A stretch of DNA of 24,833 nucleotides from SSEF01 sp964398485 (GTDB taxonomy: Bacteria > Patescibacteriota > Minisyncoccia > Moranbacterales > UBA1568). The stretch spans positions 1-24,833 of the forward strand of contig CAYNMD010000012.1 in NCBI GenBank assembly GCA_964398485.1. Direction: 5' to 3'. The notes under the pieces were generated by a model, which was not told the DNA's origin, did no database searches, and was given only the letters and a program-made list of their open reading frames with translations. The position numbers were made by a program, and so were the translations under genes. Of this stretch, positions 7,316 through 14,329 are shown piece after piece; the stretch's first letter is position 1; each line of letters begins with the position of its first letter.

Positions 7316-7383
7316 GCTACAGGGAATCGAACCCTGATTCATGGTACCACAAACCATTGTCCTACCATTGAACGATAGCCACC
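7309..7383 (-). tRNA. tRNA-His (anticodon GTG)
   Basis: Cloverleaf on the minus strand: acceptor GTGGCTA/TAGCCAC, anticodon arm ATGGT-TTGTGGT-ACCAT giving GTG, T-arm CAGGG-TTCGATT-CCCTG. The extra 5' G (7383) opposite C73, typical of tRNA-His, is present, and CCA is encoded (7311-7309). It is the last tRNA of the Lys-Arg-His transcript. Confidence 0.93.
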
Positions 7384-7409
7384 CCACTAGGTGCTTTGAA
7401 AACTTGATG

Positions 7410-7481
7410 TGTCCCCGGAAGGAATCGAACCTTCATCAACGGCTTAGAAGTCCGCGGCTCTATCCATTGAGCTACAGGGAC
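7410..7481 (-). tRNA. tRNA-Arg (anticodon TCT)
   Basis: Acceptor GTCCCTG/CGGGGAC, anticodon loop CTTCTAA giving TCT (reads AGA/AGG), T-arm GAAGG-TTCGATT-CCTTC. The anticodon stem has an A-G mismatch at its loop-closing pair. CCA is not encoded. Confidence 0.9.
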
Positions 7482-7518
7482 ATAATGAGGACACGTTTAT
7501 AAGAAGAACGGTGCCGGG

Positions 7519-7591
7519 TGGGTGCAGTAGGAATCGAACCTACGACCGTTGGCTTAAGAGGCCACTGCTCTACCGACTGAGCTATGCACCC
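7519..7591 (-). tRNA. tRNA-Lys (anticodon CTT)
   Basis: Acceptor GGGTGCA/TGCACCC, D-arm with AGCTCAGTCGGTAGAGC, anticodon loop CTCTTAA giving CTT (reads AAG), T-arm GTAGG-TTCGATT-CCTAC. CCA is not encoded. First tRNA of the Lys-Arg-His cluster. Confidence 0.92.
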
Positions 7592-7623
7592 AAACAAAAA
7601 ACAACTGACTAAGCAGTGGCTCT

Positions 7624-7652
7624 AGAGTAGCGAAGAATAGAAGGTGAGTCAA
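7624..7652 (-). promoter_or_regulatory. Promoter of the tRNA-Lys/Arg/His cluster
   Basis: On the minus strand, TTGACT (7652-7647), a 17-base spacer and TACTCT (7629-7624). Its -35 box begins directly after the T-rich tail of the terminator at 7665-7691. Confidence 0.65.
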
Positions 7653-7691
7653 GTAAATAATGAAGACCCCTAGGAGAGTATCCAAGGGGTC
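7653..7691 (-). terminator. Terminator of the 7821-8171 orphan gene
   Basis: On the minus strand, GACCCC (7691-7686) pairs with GGGGTC (7670-7665), and TTCATTATTTAC follows. The 130 bases between the stop codon at 7821 and this hairpin contain no other recognisable feature. Confidence 0.6.
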
Positions 7692-7820
7692 GGGAGCGTC
7701 GTATCCTCATCACGAGGGGGGCGCTATTTGGAGTTTCAAATCCGAGGCACGGATTCTATCTCCGAAGGATATGGATCACCTCCTTCCTTGGGGCCGTCTT
7801 TGGCCCATCGAACAGGTCGT

Positions 7821-8171
7821 TCAGTCCAGCTTGGTCCAGCCACCGTCGGCCGTCGCGCGGTGCACACCGATGCCGTAGCGGGTCGTCAGGCGCTTCAGGT
7901 CCGGGGTGCGGCCACCGTTCTTGGCCATCGCGCGCGCGTGAGGGTCGAGGTGCAGACCAGCCTTGTTGTCGCCACCTTCGCCGAGCTTCTTCGCCGTGGC
8001 CTTGTCTTCGCTGCCGATCTTCAGCAGCGCCTTGTTGGTGGTCGGCGTGGGTGCAGCGGCACCGGCATGGGGCGAGCGGGCGTCCGAGATCGACAGGTGA
8101 TGCAGCGCGGCGTTGATGATGACGGCATGCGGTTTGGCCGAGGAATGGGCCAGGGTGCGTGGTGTTGCCAT
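7821..8171 (-). CDS. Unknown basic small protein with structured leader (116 aa)
   Basis: I do not recognise this protein. It is rich in Ala, His, Lys, Gly and Thr, has no membrane segment and no signal peptide, and ends in a basic, Arg/Gly-containing C-terminal half (about 75-116). The ATG at 8171 is chosen because AAGGAG precedes it at good spacing; overlapping frames on both strands stay open only because the DNA is strongly G+C-rich. The gene has its own promoter (8335-8362), a leader of about 155 bases with a long hairpin and a tiny upstream ORF, and its own terminator, making it a self-contained unit between vanW and the tRNA-Lys cluster. Its leader shares two sequence blocks with that of 16152-16391. 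The high G+C and strong SD differ sharply from the neighbouring core genes. Confidence 0.75.
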   Translation of the reverse strand: MATPRTLAHSSAKPHAVIINAALHHLSISDARSPHAGAAAPTPTTNKALLKIGSEDKATAKKLGEGGDNKAGLHLDPHARAMAKNGGRTPDLKRLTTRYGIGVHRATADGGWTKLD

Positions 8172-8249
8172 GGGATCTCCTTGGTGACATGGATGCCGTT
8201 GACCGGAAGGGTCTTGGGCGCGAACGCCCCAAGGAGAAGCAACTGCTTT

Positions 8250-8298
8250 CCGAGGGGACTAACTAAAGAGAATATTTCTCTTCATGTAGTCACCTCGG
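8250..8298 (-). promoter_or_regulatory. Long leader hairpin enclosing an SD and mini-ORF
   Basis: On the minus strand three stacked helices form: CCGAGG with CCTCGG (6 bp), GACTA with TAGTC (5 bp) and AAGAGAA with TTCTCTT (7 bp), with small internal loops between. The outer left arm contains the GAGG of an SD, and an ATG sits in an internal loop 7 bases later. There is no T-run after it, so it is not a terminator. It lies in the leader of the 7821-8171 gene. Confidence 0.65.
8259..8285 (-). CDS. Possible 8-codon leader peptide ORF
   Basis: ATG at 8285 preceded by GAGGTGACTAC (SD at 7-base spacing) opens an 8-codon ORF (MKRNILFS) ending in TAG at 8259, entirely within the 8250-8298 hairpin. 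It could act as an upstream ORF whose translation opens or closes the hairpin. The short length means chance cannot be excluded. Confidence 0.35.
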   Translation of the reverse strand: MKRNILFS

Positions 8299-8334
8299 AA
8301 TAGGCGTAGTCCACTTCAAAGAACTATGCATTCC

Positions 8335-8362
8335 AGTGTACTCTCGTGAGCGAAAAAGTCAA
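8335..8362 (-). promoter_or_regulatory. Promoter of the 7821-8171 orphan gene
   Basis: On the minus strand, TTGACT (8362-8357), a 16-base spacer and TACACT (8340-8335). Predicted start near 8328. The -35 box lies in the T-rich tail of the vanW terminator. Confidence 0.65.
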
Positions 8363-8379
8363 AAAACTGTCAAGCAGTT
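8357..8379 (-). terminator. Terminator of the vanW gene
   Basis: On the minus strand, AACTG (8379-8375) pairs with CAGTT (8369-8365) around CTTGA, followed by TTTTGACTTTTT. It stands directly after the vanW stop codon and overlaps the next promoter. Confidence 0.6.
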
Positions 8380-8382
8380 AAA

Positions 8383-9672
8383 TTAGGGATGGATAGCCTT
8401 GTATTCTTTCCATTGACGACTGGACCAGTTTTTGGGTTTCTCAGTGAGTATCTCTTCTCCCGGATGAGGAAAGAGGCTTGGAGATTTGTAGTTGCTAGGG
8501 AAAGTATCGTTGATGAATACATTACCATCTTTATCTTTGACGGTTTGGGTAAAAATAGTACGCATACTACCATCAGGATTTGATTCTAAAATATGAGGAC
8601 CATCAATCGTAGCTGTACGCCCATCTGAAGTACCGAAGAAAGTTACCGTAAGCTCGGTGCCAACTATTTTTGGCATCATGAGAATAGCTCCCGGCGTATT
8701 ATTCTTGAATTTGAGATCTGGACGGGGTATATAAATGGTCGCATCAAGACCGTAGGGCTTATAATATTGAACTGGATAAGAGTGGTTTTTTCGTTCAGTG
8801 ATTTCAAGTCCGGCGAGAAGAGCTGCTCGAAACACTGTCGTGGAAACCTGGCAGATACCGCCACCAAATTCTGGTTCTGTCTTGTTATTCCGAATAACGA
8901 GTTCAGGAAGATAGCCATGGTCGCCATCTACTTCGCCAAGGTATTCTACAAAAGAGAATTCTTCACCAGGAGCAATAACGAGTCCGTCATACTGCTCGGT
9001 CGCTCGATGGATATTGAATATACGATTTTTTGGTGAACCACGGAAGTTGGTTTTTCCCTGGGAAAGTTCGGTATCAAGACGAAGGTCATCGATAGTTTCT
9101 CGAGAGACTTTGGCGGGTACTAGGGTTGTGGGAAGTTCTACTTCTCGGATAGGAGTATTTTCGGTTTGAAGTGTTTGAATGAGTGTCCTAAGGCTTGCTT
9201 CTCGTTCGATAGCAACTCCTGGAACAGCTTCGGCGGTGATGATCAACTTATTATTTTCGTCGAGGGCAAGTTTGGCATTGATAGGTGGTCGTTCAATTTC
9301 CTCTATGATGGCGAAGGCTTGTTCGCGCACTCTATTCTCTTGTACCGCAAAAGTCTCTCGGCTAACGAAATGAGAGAGGAGCTCCCGAGAGATAAATGCC
9401 TTGCAATAAAAATAGAGAGAAGAACACTTTGTCTGAGGGTGCTCGATCTCTGGAGTTTGCAATGGAGAAAAAATGGTAGCCTGTCCTACAGAAAACCAGC
9501 TCTTGAGTTCCGCATGTTCTATTACTCGGACAGTGTCTCCAGCGATGAGAGAAAGCTTTTCTGGTATTTCAGCTGCTTGAACTGAGGAAGACGAACATAG
9601 GAAAAAAAGAACGCCCATGAATGAGGCGCTCAGGAAAAACCCATGCAACCGAAAGGAGAACAGTATCATCAT
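8383..9672 (-). CDS. VanW-family exported protein
   Basis: A 429-residue protein with an N-terminal signal peptide or anchor (hydrophobic residues about 10-33, with a likely cleavage near VQAAE). A region of about 40-190 resembles the peptidoglycan-binding-like domain often paired with VanW. The VanW domain (about 205-365) is marked by GEEFSF (235-240), GGGICQVSTT (270-279) and the later YYKPYGLDATIY motif. VanW is named from vancomycin-resistance clusters, but its biochemical role is not established; no other van genes are here. The start at 9672 has no SD, and a second ATG follows immediately. It lies 37 bases after hsp20 on the same strand and ends in its own terminator. Confidence 0.88.
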   Translation of the reverse strand: MMILFSFRLHGFFLSASFMGVLFFLCSSSSVQAAEIPEKLSLIAGDTVRVIEHAELKSWFSVGQATIFSPLQTPEIEHPQTKCSSLYFYCKAFISRELLSHFVSRETFAVQENRVREQAFAIIEEIERPPINAKLALDENNKLIITAEAVPGVAIEREASLRTLIQTLQTENTPIREVELPTTLVPAKVSRETIDDLRLDTELSQGKTNFRGSPKNRIFNIHRATEQYDGLVIAPGEEFSFVEYLGEVDGDHGYLPELVIRNNKTEPEFGGGICQVSTTVFRAALLAGLEITERKNHSYPVQYYKPYGLDATIYIPRPDLKFKNNTPGAILMMPKIVGTELTVTFFGTSDGRTATIDGPHILESNPDGSMRTIFTQTVKDKDGNVFINDTFPSNYKSPSLFPHPGEEILTEKPKNWSSRQWKEYKAIHP

Positions 9673-9709
9673 GCTTTTGCCATTTCAGGCTACTATTTAC
9701 TGCTGTCAG

Positions 9710-10285
9710 TTAGAAACCACGCACTTGGATTTTTTTGGTTTTAGTAGTATCGGCTTTTGGAAGACGAATAGTTAGGATGCCGTTTTTGAGGGAAGCGTCG
9801 GCTTTTTCTGGAATCACATCAACAGGGAGGAGGACTGAACGAGAAAATGACCCCCAATAACATTCTTGGTAGTAGTAGTTACCATGTTCAACGATCTCTT
9901 CGTTTTTTCGTTCTCCGCGAATACTGACCATGTCATTATTGATAGATACATCAAGGTCTTCTGGCTTAACACCAGCAATGGTTGATTTGATGACAATATC
10001 ATTGTCTGTCTGGTAAACATCGATAGTCAATTGGCCATCGGCATTGTCGTCTCCGCTGGCGATAGGTGAGCTAGTAGGATAGCTTGGGGTAGACCAGCTT
10101 CCTTCCTCACGGCCAGAGGCTACTGGAGCGCTGGCATAATCACTGGCTCCAGTGGTCATGCGCAGATTGGTTGGTTCTTCAGCTTGACTGTAGATACTCA
10201 CGTTTTCCTGGTAGTTCTCTAGAGGAATTTCGGTGTCTCGTGCACCGGTCAGTTTCTCGAAAAATGAGCGTTTTTGTTTGGTCAT
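9710..10285 (-). CDS. Small heat-shock protein, Hsp20/alpha-crystallin family
   Basis: ATP-independent chaperone that holds unfolding proteins. The 191-residue protein has a long, probably disordered N-terminal arm rich in Ser, Thr, Pro and Glu (about 1-80), an alpha-crystallin domain (about 84-180) with IAGVKPEDLDVSI and the conserved LKNGILTIRLPK, and a short C-terminal tail with KKIQV. The start ATG at 10285 has no SD. A good vegetative promoter lies just upstream and no CIRCE-type repeat is visible, so heat control is not evident at the DNA level. No terminator separates it from vanW. Confidence 0.93.
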   Translation of the reverse strand: MTKQKRSFFEKLTGARDTEIPLENYQENVSIYSQAEEPTNLRMTTGASDYASAPVASGREEGSWSTPSYPTSSPIASGDDNADGQLTIDVYQTDNDIVIKSTIAGVKPEDLDVSINNDMVSIRGERKNEEIVEHGNYYYQECYWGSFSRSVLLPVDVIPEKADASLKNGILTIRLPKADTTKTKKIQVRGF

Positions 10286-10320
10286 AAGATAACAAAAAAG
10301 ATAGGAATAGGTACAATCCT

Positions 10321-10349
10321 AGTATAGAGAAAAGTATGGTTGAGGGCAA
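10321..10349 (-). promoter_or_regulatory. Promoter of hsp20
   Basis: On the minus strand, TTGCCC (10349-10344), a 17-base spacer and TATACT (10326-10321). It begins 5 bases after the stop codon of the prsW-like gene, with no terminator between, so read-through from the valS operon is also possible. Confidence 0.7.
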
Positions 10350-10354
10350 ATAGT

Positions 10355-10813
10355 CTAGGTCTGTAACCTGAAGAAATTGAAGAGAGCGTGGAGACCGGTG
10401 AGTATCATGAGCAAGGTGAGAAGAAGGCGAGTCTTGGATAGAGAGAATCTTCTCAGGAAGAGTCCGATTATGAAAACGGTAATAAGGTGAAGGAGGGTAT
10501 TGGTGAGAACGAGGAGGAAAACGGATGAGTTATATTTTTGAGAAAGAAGACTGAGGAAAATTTCGAGGGCAGCAAACCCGAGACCAAACGAAAGAAGGTT
10601 ATGCCATACGAGGGTCTTGGCACCGAATCGTTTAAAAATTTGCACTAAAAAAAGAAGTTTGGATGATTCCTCAATAAGCGCTGCGCCGATGAGTGAAGTG
10701 AGAGTAAAGTGGGTAAGTGAAACGTTTTCTCCAAAAATGAGCAGGAAGAATACTTGAGCAAGAAGCGCCGCAGAACCTGCGAGAGCGCCATAAATAAAGG
10801 CGAGAGCAGTCAT
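10355..10813 (-). CDS. PrsW-like intramembrane protease family protein
   Basis: A 152-residue, very hydrophobic protein with about five membrane segments. It carries the set of motifs expected for PrsW-type membrane proteases: EExxK (Glu48, Glu49, Lys52), FxxxE (Phe80 to Glu84), His109 in a membrane segment, and HxxxN near the C-terminus (His142, Asn146). PrsW in Bacillus cleaves an anti-sigma factor; the substrate here is unknown. It is shorter than many family members, which often exceed 200 residues. The start ATG at 10813 lies 11 bases after the valS stop, so the two are cotranscribed. The assignment rests on the motifs only. Confidence 0.72.
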   Translation of the reverse strand: MTALAFIYGALAGSAALLAQVFFLLIFGENVSLTHFTLTSLIGAALIEESSKLLFLVQIFKRFGAKTLVWHNLLSFGLGFAALEIFLSLLSQKYNSSVFLLVLTNTLLHLITVFIIGLFLRRFSLSKTRLLLTLLMILTGLHALFNFFRLQT

Positions 10814-10824
10814 GGTTTTATTTT

Positions 10825-13464
10825 TTATTTGAGAGCGTCGATAGATTCGACTAATTGAGTCTGTTTTATTTTATTTTCCGCGAGCGTTTTCTCTTGGGCA
10901 GCGATGATATCAGCTGGGGCTTTGGAGCGGAAGTGCTGGTCGGCTAGTCGTTTTTCAAAGGTGGCAATAGCTGCTTCAAGTTTTACTTTTTCCTGAGTGA
11001 GGCGAGCCTTTTCTTTTTCGATATCAATAACATCACCAAGATGGATGAATCCATGAATGTTACCGAGTCCGATGCTGGCTGTTGCTTTTGGTTGGGCGGA
11101 TTCTTGGGTGATGAGGACGTCATCAATTCGGCCGAGACGTTGAATGATAGGGATGAATGATTCGAGCGTAGCCGTATTTCCCACGAGCGTGAGCGTGAGT
11201 GTCTCTTTTGGATCAATGTGGTAAGTGGTACGGACTTGGCGAATTTTTTGGATGAGTTTGATGATAGTAGCGAACTCGCCTTTTGTTTCAGCAGAGAGAG
11301 TCGGCTGAATTATTTTGGGCCAAGCACTGCCCATGAGAAGTGGTTGATTTTGATTGATGTTCGCTGAGAGTGTTTCGGTGACAAATGGAGCGAAGGGATG
11401 CCATAGCCTAAGCAATGATTCGTAAAGAAAAATAAGAAGAGTGTCATTTTTTTCAATTTTATGAATCTCGACATACCAGTCAGCAAATTCGTTCCAGGTA
11501 AAATCACGGAGTGTTTCAGCCGCCAGAGAAAGATGGTAATTTTCGAGATGACGAGTGACATCCTGTAAAGTGGTATTGAAGCATGCAATGATCCACTCAT
11601 CAGCTGGTGAAACAATAAGGTTGGGAGTGAATGCTGCAGTATTTGATGATTGCAGATTTGTAACGTAGCGACCGAGATTCCAGAGTTTGTTGACGAAATT
11701 CCGCATAGCAGTAAATTTCTCTGGACCAACCTTGACATCGTTTCCGGGAGTAGAGCCCATAATAAGCGAAAGTCGTAAGGCATCAGCTCCGTATTCTTTG
11801 GCGACGTCGAGCGGGTTAATCGTATTGCCGAGGGATTTGCTCATCTTGCGACCCTTTTCATCGCGAACAAGCCCATGAAGATACACTGTTTTAAACGGTA
11901 CCTCACCTATGAGATACTCTGACATGAGAATCATGCGCGCTACCCAGAAAAAGAGAATGTCGTAGCCTGTCTCGAGCAGGGTGGTGGGGTGATAGGTCTG
12001 AAAATCTTCTGAACGCTCGTCGGGCCAGCCAAGAGTAGAAAAAGTCCAGAGTCCTGAAGAAAACCAAGTATCAAGTGTATCAGGATCCTGCTCCCAATCG
12101 TCACCTTCTGGGGTTTCGGTACCACAGTACACTTCATCACCTCGGTACCATACAGGAATGCGATGGCCAAACCAGATCTGGCGGCTGATACACCAGTCGC
12201 GGAGATTGTCGATCCAGTAAAAATAATTCTTTTCAAAACGTTCAGGGAGGATGGTAATTTTTTTCTCACGAATGGCTCGCTGCATGAGTTCTTTGAGAGT
12301 GGTCTTCTGTCCATCACGCTCAAATTTACGATTGACTCCGATAAACCACTGACGCATAACCTGTGGTTCGATGATGGCCCCAGTGCGTTCGGCGGTAGCT
12401 ACTTTGTGGAGATAGTTTTCCTCGATTTTGGTCACGAGGCTTTTTGCGGTAAGCTTGGCGATGATTTTTTCACGAGCCTCAGTGATCGGCATGCCAACAA
12501 ATTCTTCGCCGGCAATAGGCAGGAGATTTCCGTTGAGATCGATTACTTGTTCCATGTTGAGACCATGCTTTTCAGCCAGCTCAAAATCGGTCACGCTGTG
12601 CCAGGGGGTGATAGTCATGACCCCGGTACCAAAGGTTGGATCAATCACTTCGTCTTTGATTACTGTGGCTTCGATAAGACCATTGATCCACTCGACGGTG
12701 ATTTTTTGACCATGTTGATAGTTGCTGTAACGTTCATCAGCTGGATGCATGACGACGTATTTATCGCCAAACTTGGTTTCTGGACGGGCCGTGGCAATTT
12801 CAAATGGACCATACTTGAGGTAATAGAGTTTGGTTGTCTCTTCCTGATACACTACTTCGTCATCAGAAATGGTCGTTTGGCCAACCGGATCCCAGTTGAC
12901 GATACGGTTACCACGATAAATAATCCCAGCATCATACATGCGCTTGAACGCCGTGCGAACCGCGAGACTTCGGGCTTCATCAAGTGTGTAGGCTTCACGC
13001 GACCAGTCAACCGATGAACCCATGCGCTTTACTTGATTGACGATGGTATCGTGACTCTCAAGGGCAAATTTTTTTACCTGCTCGAGAAATGCCTCACGGC
13101 CAAGATCGTGACGAGTTTTCCCTTCTTTTTCTCGAAGAATCTTTTCGACTTTACTTTCGGTGGCGATAGCAGCATGATCGGTTCCTGGGAGCCAGAGCGT
13201 GCGGTAGCCATTCATGCGTTTGTATCGCACGATGGTGTCTTCGATAGCAAGCATGGCGGCATGGCCGATATGGAGCGTACCGGTTACATTGGGTGGAGGG
13301 AGGACAATAGAGAAAGGCTGGGCATCCTTTTTCGTTATACCTACCTTGATACACGTATCGGGGTTGGCCAAATCATCCTCATTCCAGCGAGCGAGGATGG
13401 CTTCCTCCCACTGTTTCGGGTCGTAGGCTTTGGGAAATTCACTTGTTTTTACTTCGTCAGACAT
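10825..13464 (-). CDS. valS: Valyl-tRNA synthetase
   Basis: Charges tRNA-Val with valine. The 879-residue protein is a class I synthetase with PPPNVTGTLHIGH (HIGH at 65-68), the PGTDHAAIATE region (93-103), an editing domain in the middle (about 190-340), KMSKS at 540-544, an anticodon-binding helical domain (about 620-770) and a C-terminal coiled coil (about 815-879) typical of ValRS. Length is normal. The start ATG at 13464 is preceded only by a weak purine stretch (AGGGTGATGAC). It lies 44 bases after the cofE-like gene and 11 before the prsW-like gene, within a minus-strand operon starting at 16061. Confidence 0.96.
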   Translation of the reverse strand: MSDEVKTSEFPKAYDPKQWEEAILARWNEDDLANPDTCIKVGITKKDAQPFSIVLPPPNVTGTLHIGHAAMLAIEDTIVRYKRMNGYRTLWLPGTDHAAIATESKVEKILREKEGKTRHDLGREAFLEQVKKFALESHDTIVNQVKRMGSSVDWSREAYTLDEARSLAVRTAFKRMYDAGIIYRGNRIVNWDPVGQTTISDDEVVYQEETTKLYYLKYGPFEIATARPETKFGDKYVVMHPADERYSNYQHGQKITVEWINGLIEATVIKDEVIDPTFGTGVMTITPWHSVTDFELAEKHGLNMEQVIDLNGNLLPIAGEEFVGMPITEAREKIIAKLTAKSLVTKIEENYLHKVATAERTGAIIEPQVMRQWFIGVNRKFERDGQKTTLKELMQRAIREKKITILPERFEKNYFYWIDNLRDWCISRQIWFGHRIPVWYRGDEVYCGTETPEGDDWEQDPDTLDTWFSSGLWTFSTLGWPDERSEDFQTYHPTTLLETGYDILFFWVARMILMSEYLIGEVPFKTVYLHGLVRDEKGRKMSKSLGNTINPLDVAKEYGADALRLSLIMGSTPGNDVKVGPEKFTAMRNFVNKLWNLGRYVTNLQSSNTAAFTPNLIVSPADEWIIACFNTTLQDVTRHLENYHLSLAAETLRDFTWNEFADWYVEIHKIEKNDTLLIFLYESLLRLWHPFAPFVTETLSANINQNQPLLMGSAWPKIIQPTLSAETKGEFATIIKLIQKIRQVRTTYHIDPKETLTLTLVGNTATLESFIPIIQRLGRIDDVLITQESAQPKATASIGLGNIHGFIHLGDVIDIEKEKARLTQEKVKLEAAIATFEKRLADQHFRSKAPADIIAAQEKTLAENKIKQTQLVESIDALK

Positions 13465-13508
13465 GTCATCACCCTAACACGGGAAAGGGCTTGTTTCAAG
13501 CGAAAACC

Positions 13509-14252
13509 CTAGAGGTTTCGCCTCCCTTTTCTGAGACGTTTTAGATTGAGGAGTGGAGCGAAGAGATCATCTTCAAGTGCTGGTTTAAAGAAAGCGAGTT
13601 CAGCTTTGGTTGGGGACTTTTCCTTGAAAGTTATATTAGGTATATCCGTTATGAGCGCGAGAGGTGTTTGTTCATTACCATCACCCATGACGAGTGAAGC
13701 AGCGGTAGCGAGAGCGTCGATATGATTGGCGTGAGTTGTAAAAATATGACCAAAAATATCAGGGACGTGTTCATAGTCTTTGAGGGCTACGATGCCGCTC
13801 CAACCGATTGCTACCCCGGTTACTCCACGCCGGAGTGGTAGTGAGTGGCTATCAACAATGATGACTCCTGCTTCCTTTATTTTGAAACGCTTGATGAGGT
13901 AGGCACGGGTTTTTTTGGCAGTGGTGTAGCTATCTTTGGGGAGGAGGGAGTAGTAGCCACTGGTATTGGAGCTATCTATGCCGGCCCTCGCGATAAAGGT
14001 GTGGTCGACGATGGTGAGTGGGACATCATAGCGACTGACTGAAGCAGGGAGATAGTATTCAGCCTCTTGTTCGAGAAGAGAATCTTTTATTTTTTGTTTT
14101 GGGACCGTGCGGCCTTCGCAGAGAGCGACGACCTTGGAGGTGATGACCAGAATTGACCTTTCGGGAAATTTTTTGAGAGAGCGATCAAGGAGCGCGACCA
14201 GCGTCGTACTTTTGGGAGTGACTTTTTCGGTTTTTACTGGAATGATGTGCAT
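13509..14252 (-). CDS. CofE-like (F420-0:gamma-glutamyl ligase family) protein
   Basis: The 247-residue sequence matches the CofE fold family (PF01996): ITSKVVALCEGR near residues 37-48, GIDSSNTSGYYSLLPKD (about 92-108), VDSHSLPLRRGVTGVAIG (about 133-150) and a conserved region following it. CofE adds glutamates to coenzyme F420-0 in archaea and actinobacteria. No other F420 gene is visible here, and small-genome Patescibacteria are not expected to make F420, so the real substrate is probably a different carboxylate (inference). The start ATG at 14252 has no SD. It lies between tsaD (77-base gap) and valS in the same operon. Confidence 0.8.
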   Translation of the reverse strand: MHIIPVKTEKVTPKSTTLVALLDRSLKKFPERSILVITSKVVALCEGRTVPKQKIKDSLLEQEAEYYLPASVSRYDVPLTIVDHTFIARAGIDSSNTSGYYSLLPKDSYTTAKKTRAYLIKRFKIKEAGVIIVDSHSLPLRRGVTGVAIGWSGIVALKDYEHVPDIFGHIFTTHANHIDALATAASLVMGDGNEQTPLALITDIPNITFKEKSPTKAELAFFKPALEDDLFAPLLNLKRLRKGRRNL

Positions 14253-14329
14253 AATCTATTTTTTCTCAACAGGTAATTTTACTTGTCTTACGCTTCGTAC
14301 GAAAGCTGCAAAATCACCATGTTGAGAAA

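Noticed and set aside
7756..8232. Second minus-strand open frame of 158 codons overlapping 7821-8171
   Set aside because: Its composition (Arg/His/Pro-rich) is typical of a shifted frame, and no SD stands before its starts.
7728..8303. Long plus-strand open frame opposite the 7821-8171 gene
   Set aside because: It has no SD or promoter on that strand; open frames on both strands here follow from the high G+C. The minus frame has a clear SD, promoter and terminator.
12163..13017. Long open frame opposite valS
   Set aside because: Antisense shadow of a well-identified synthetase with all motifs intact.
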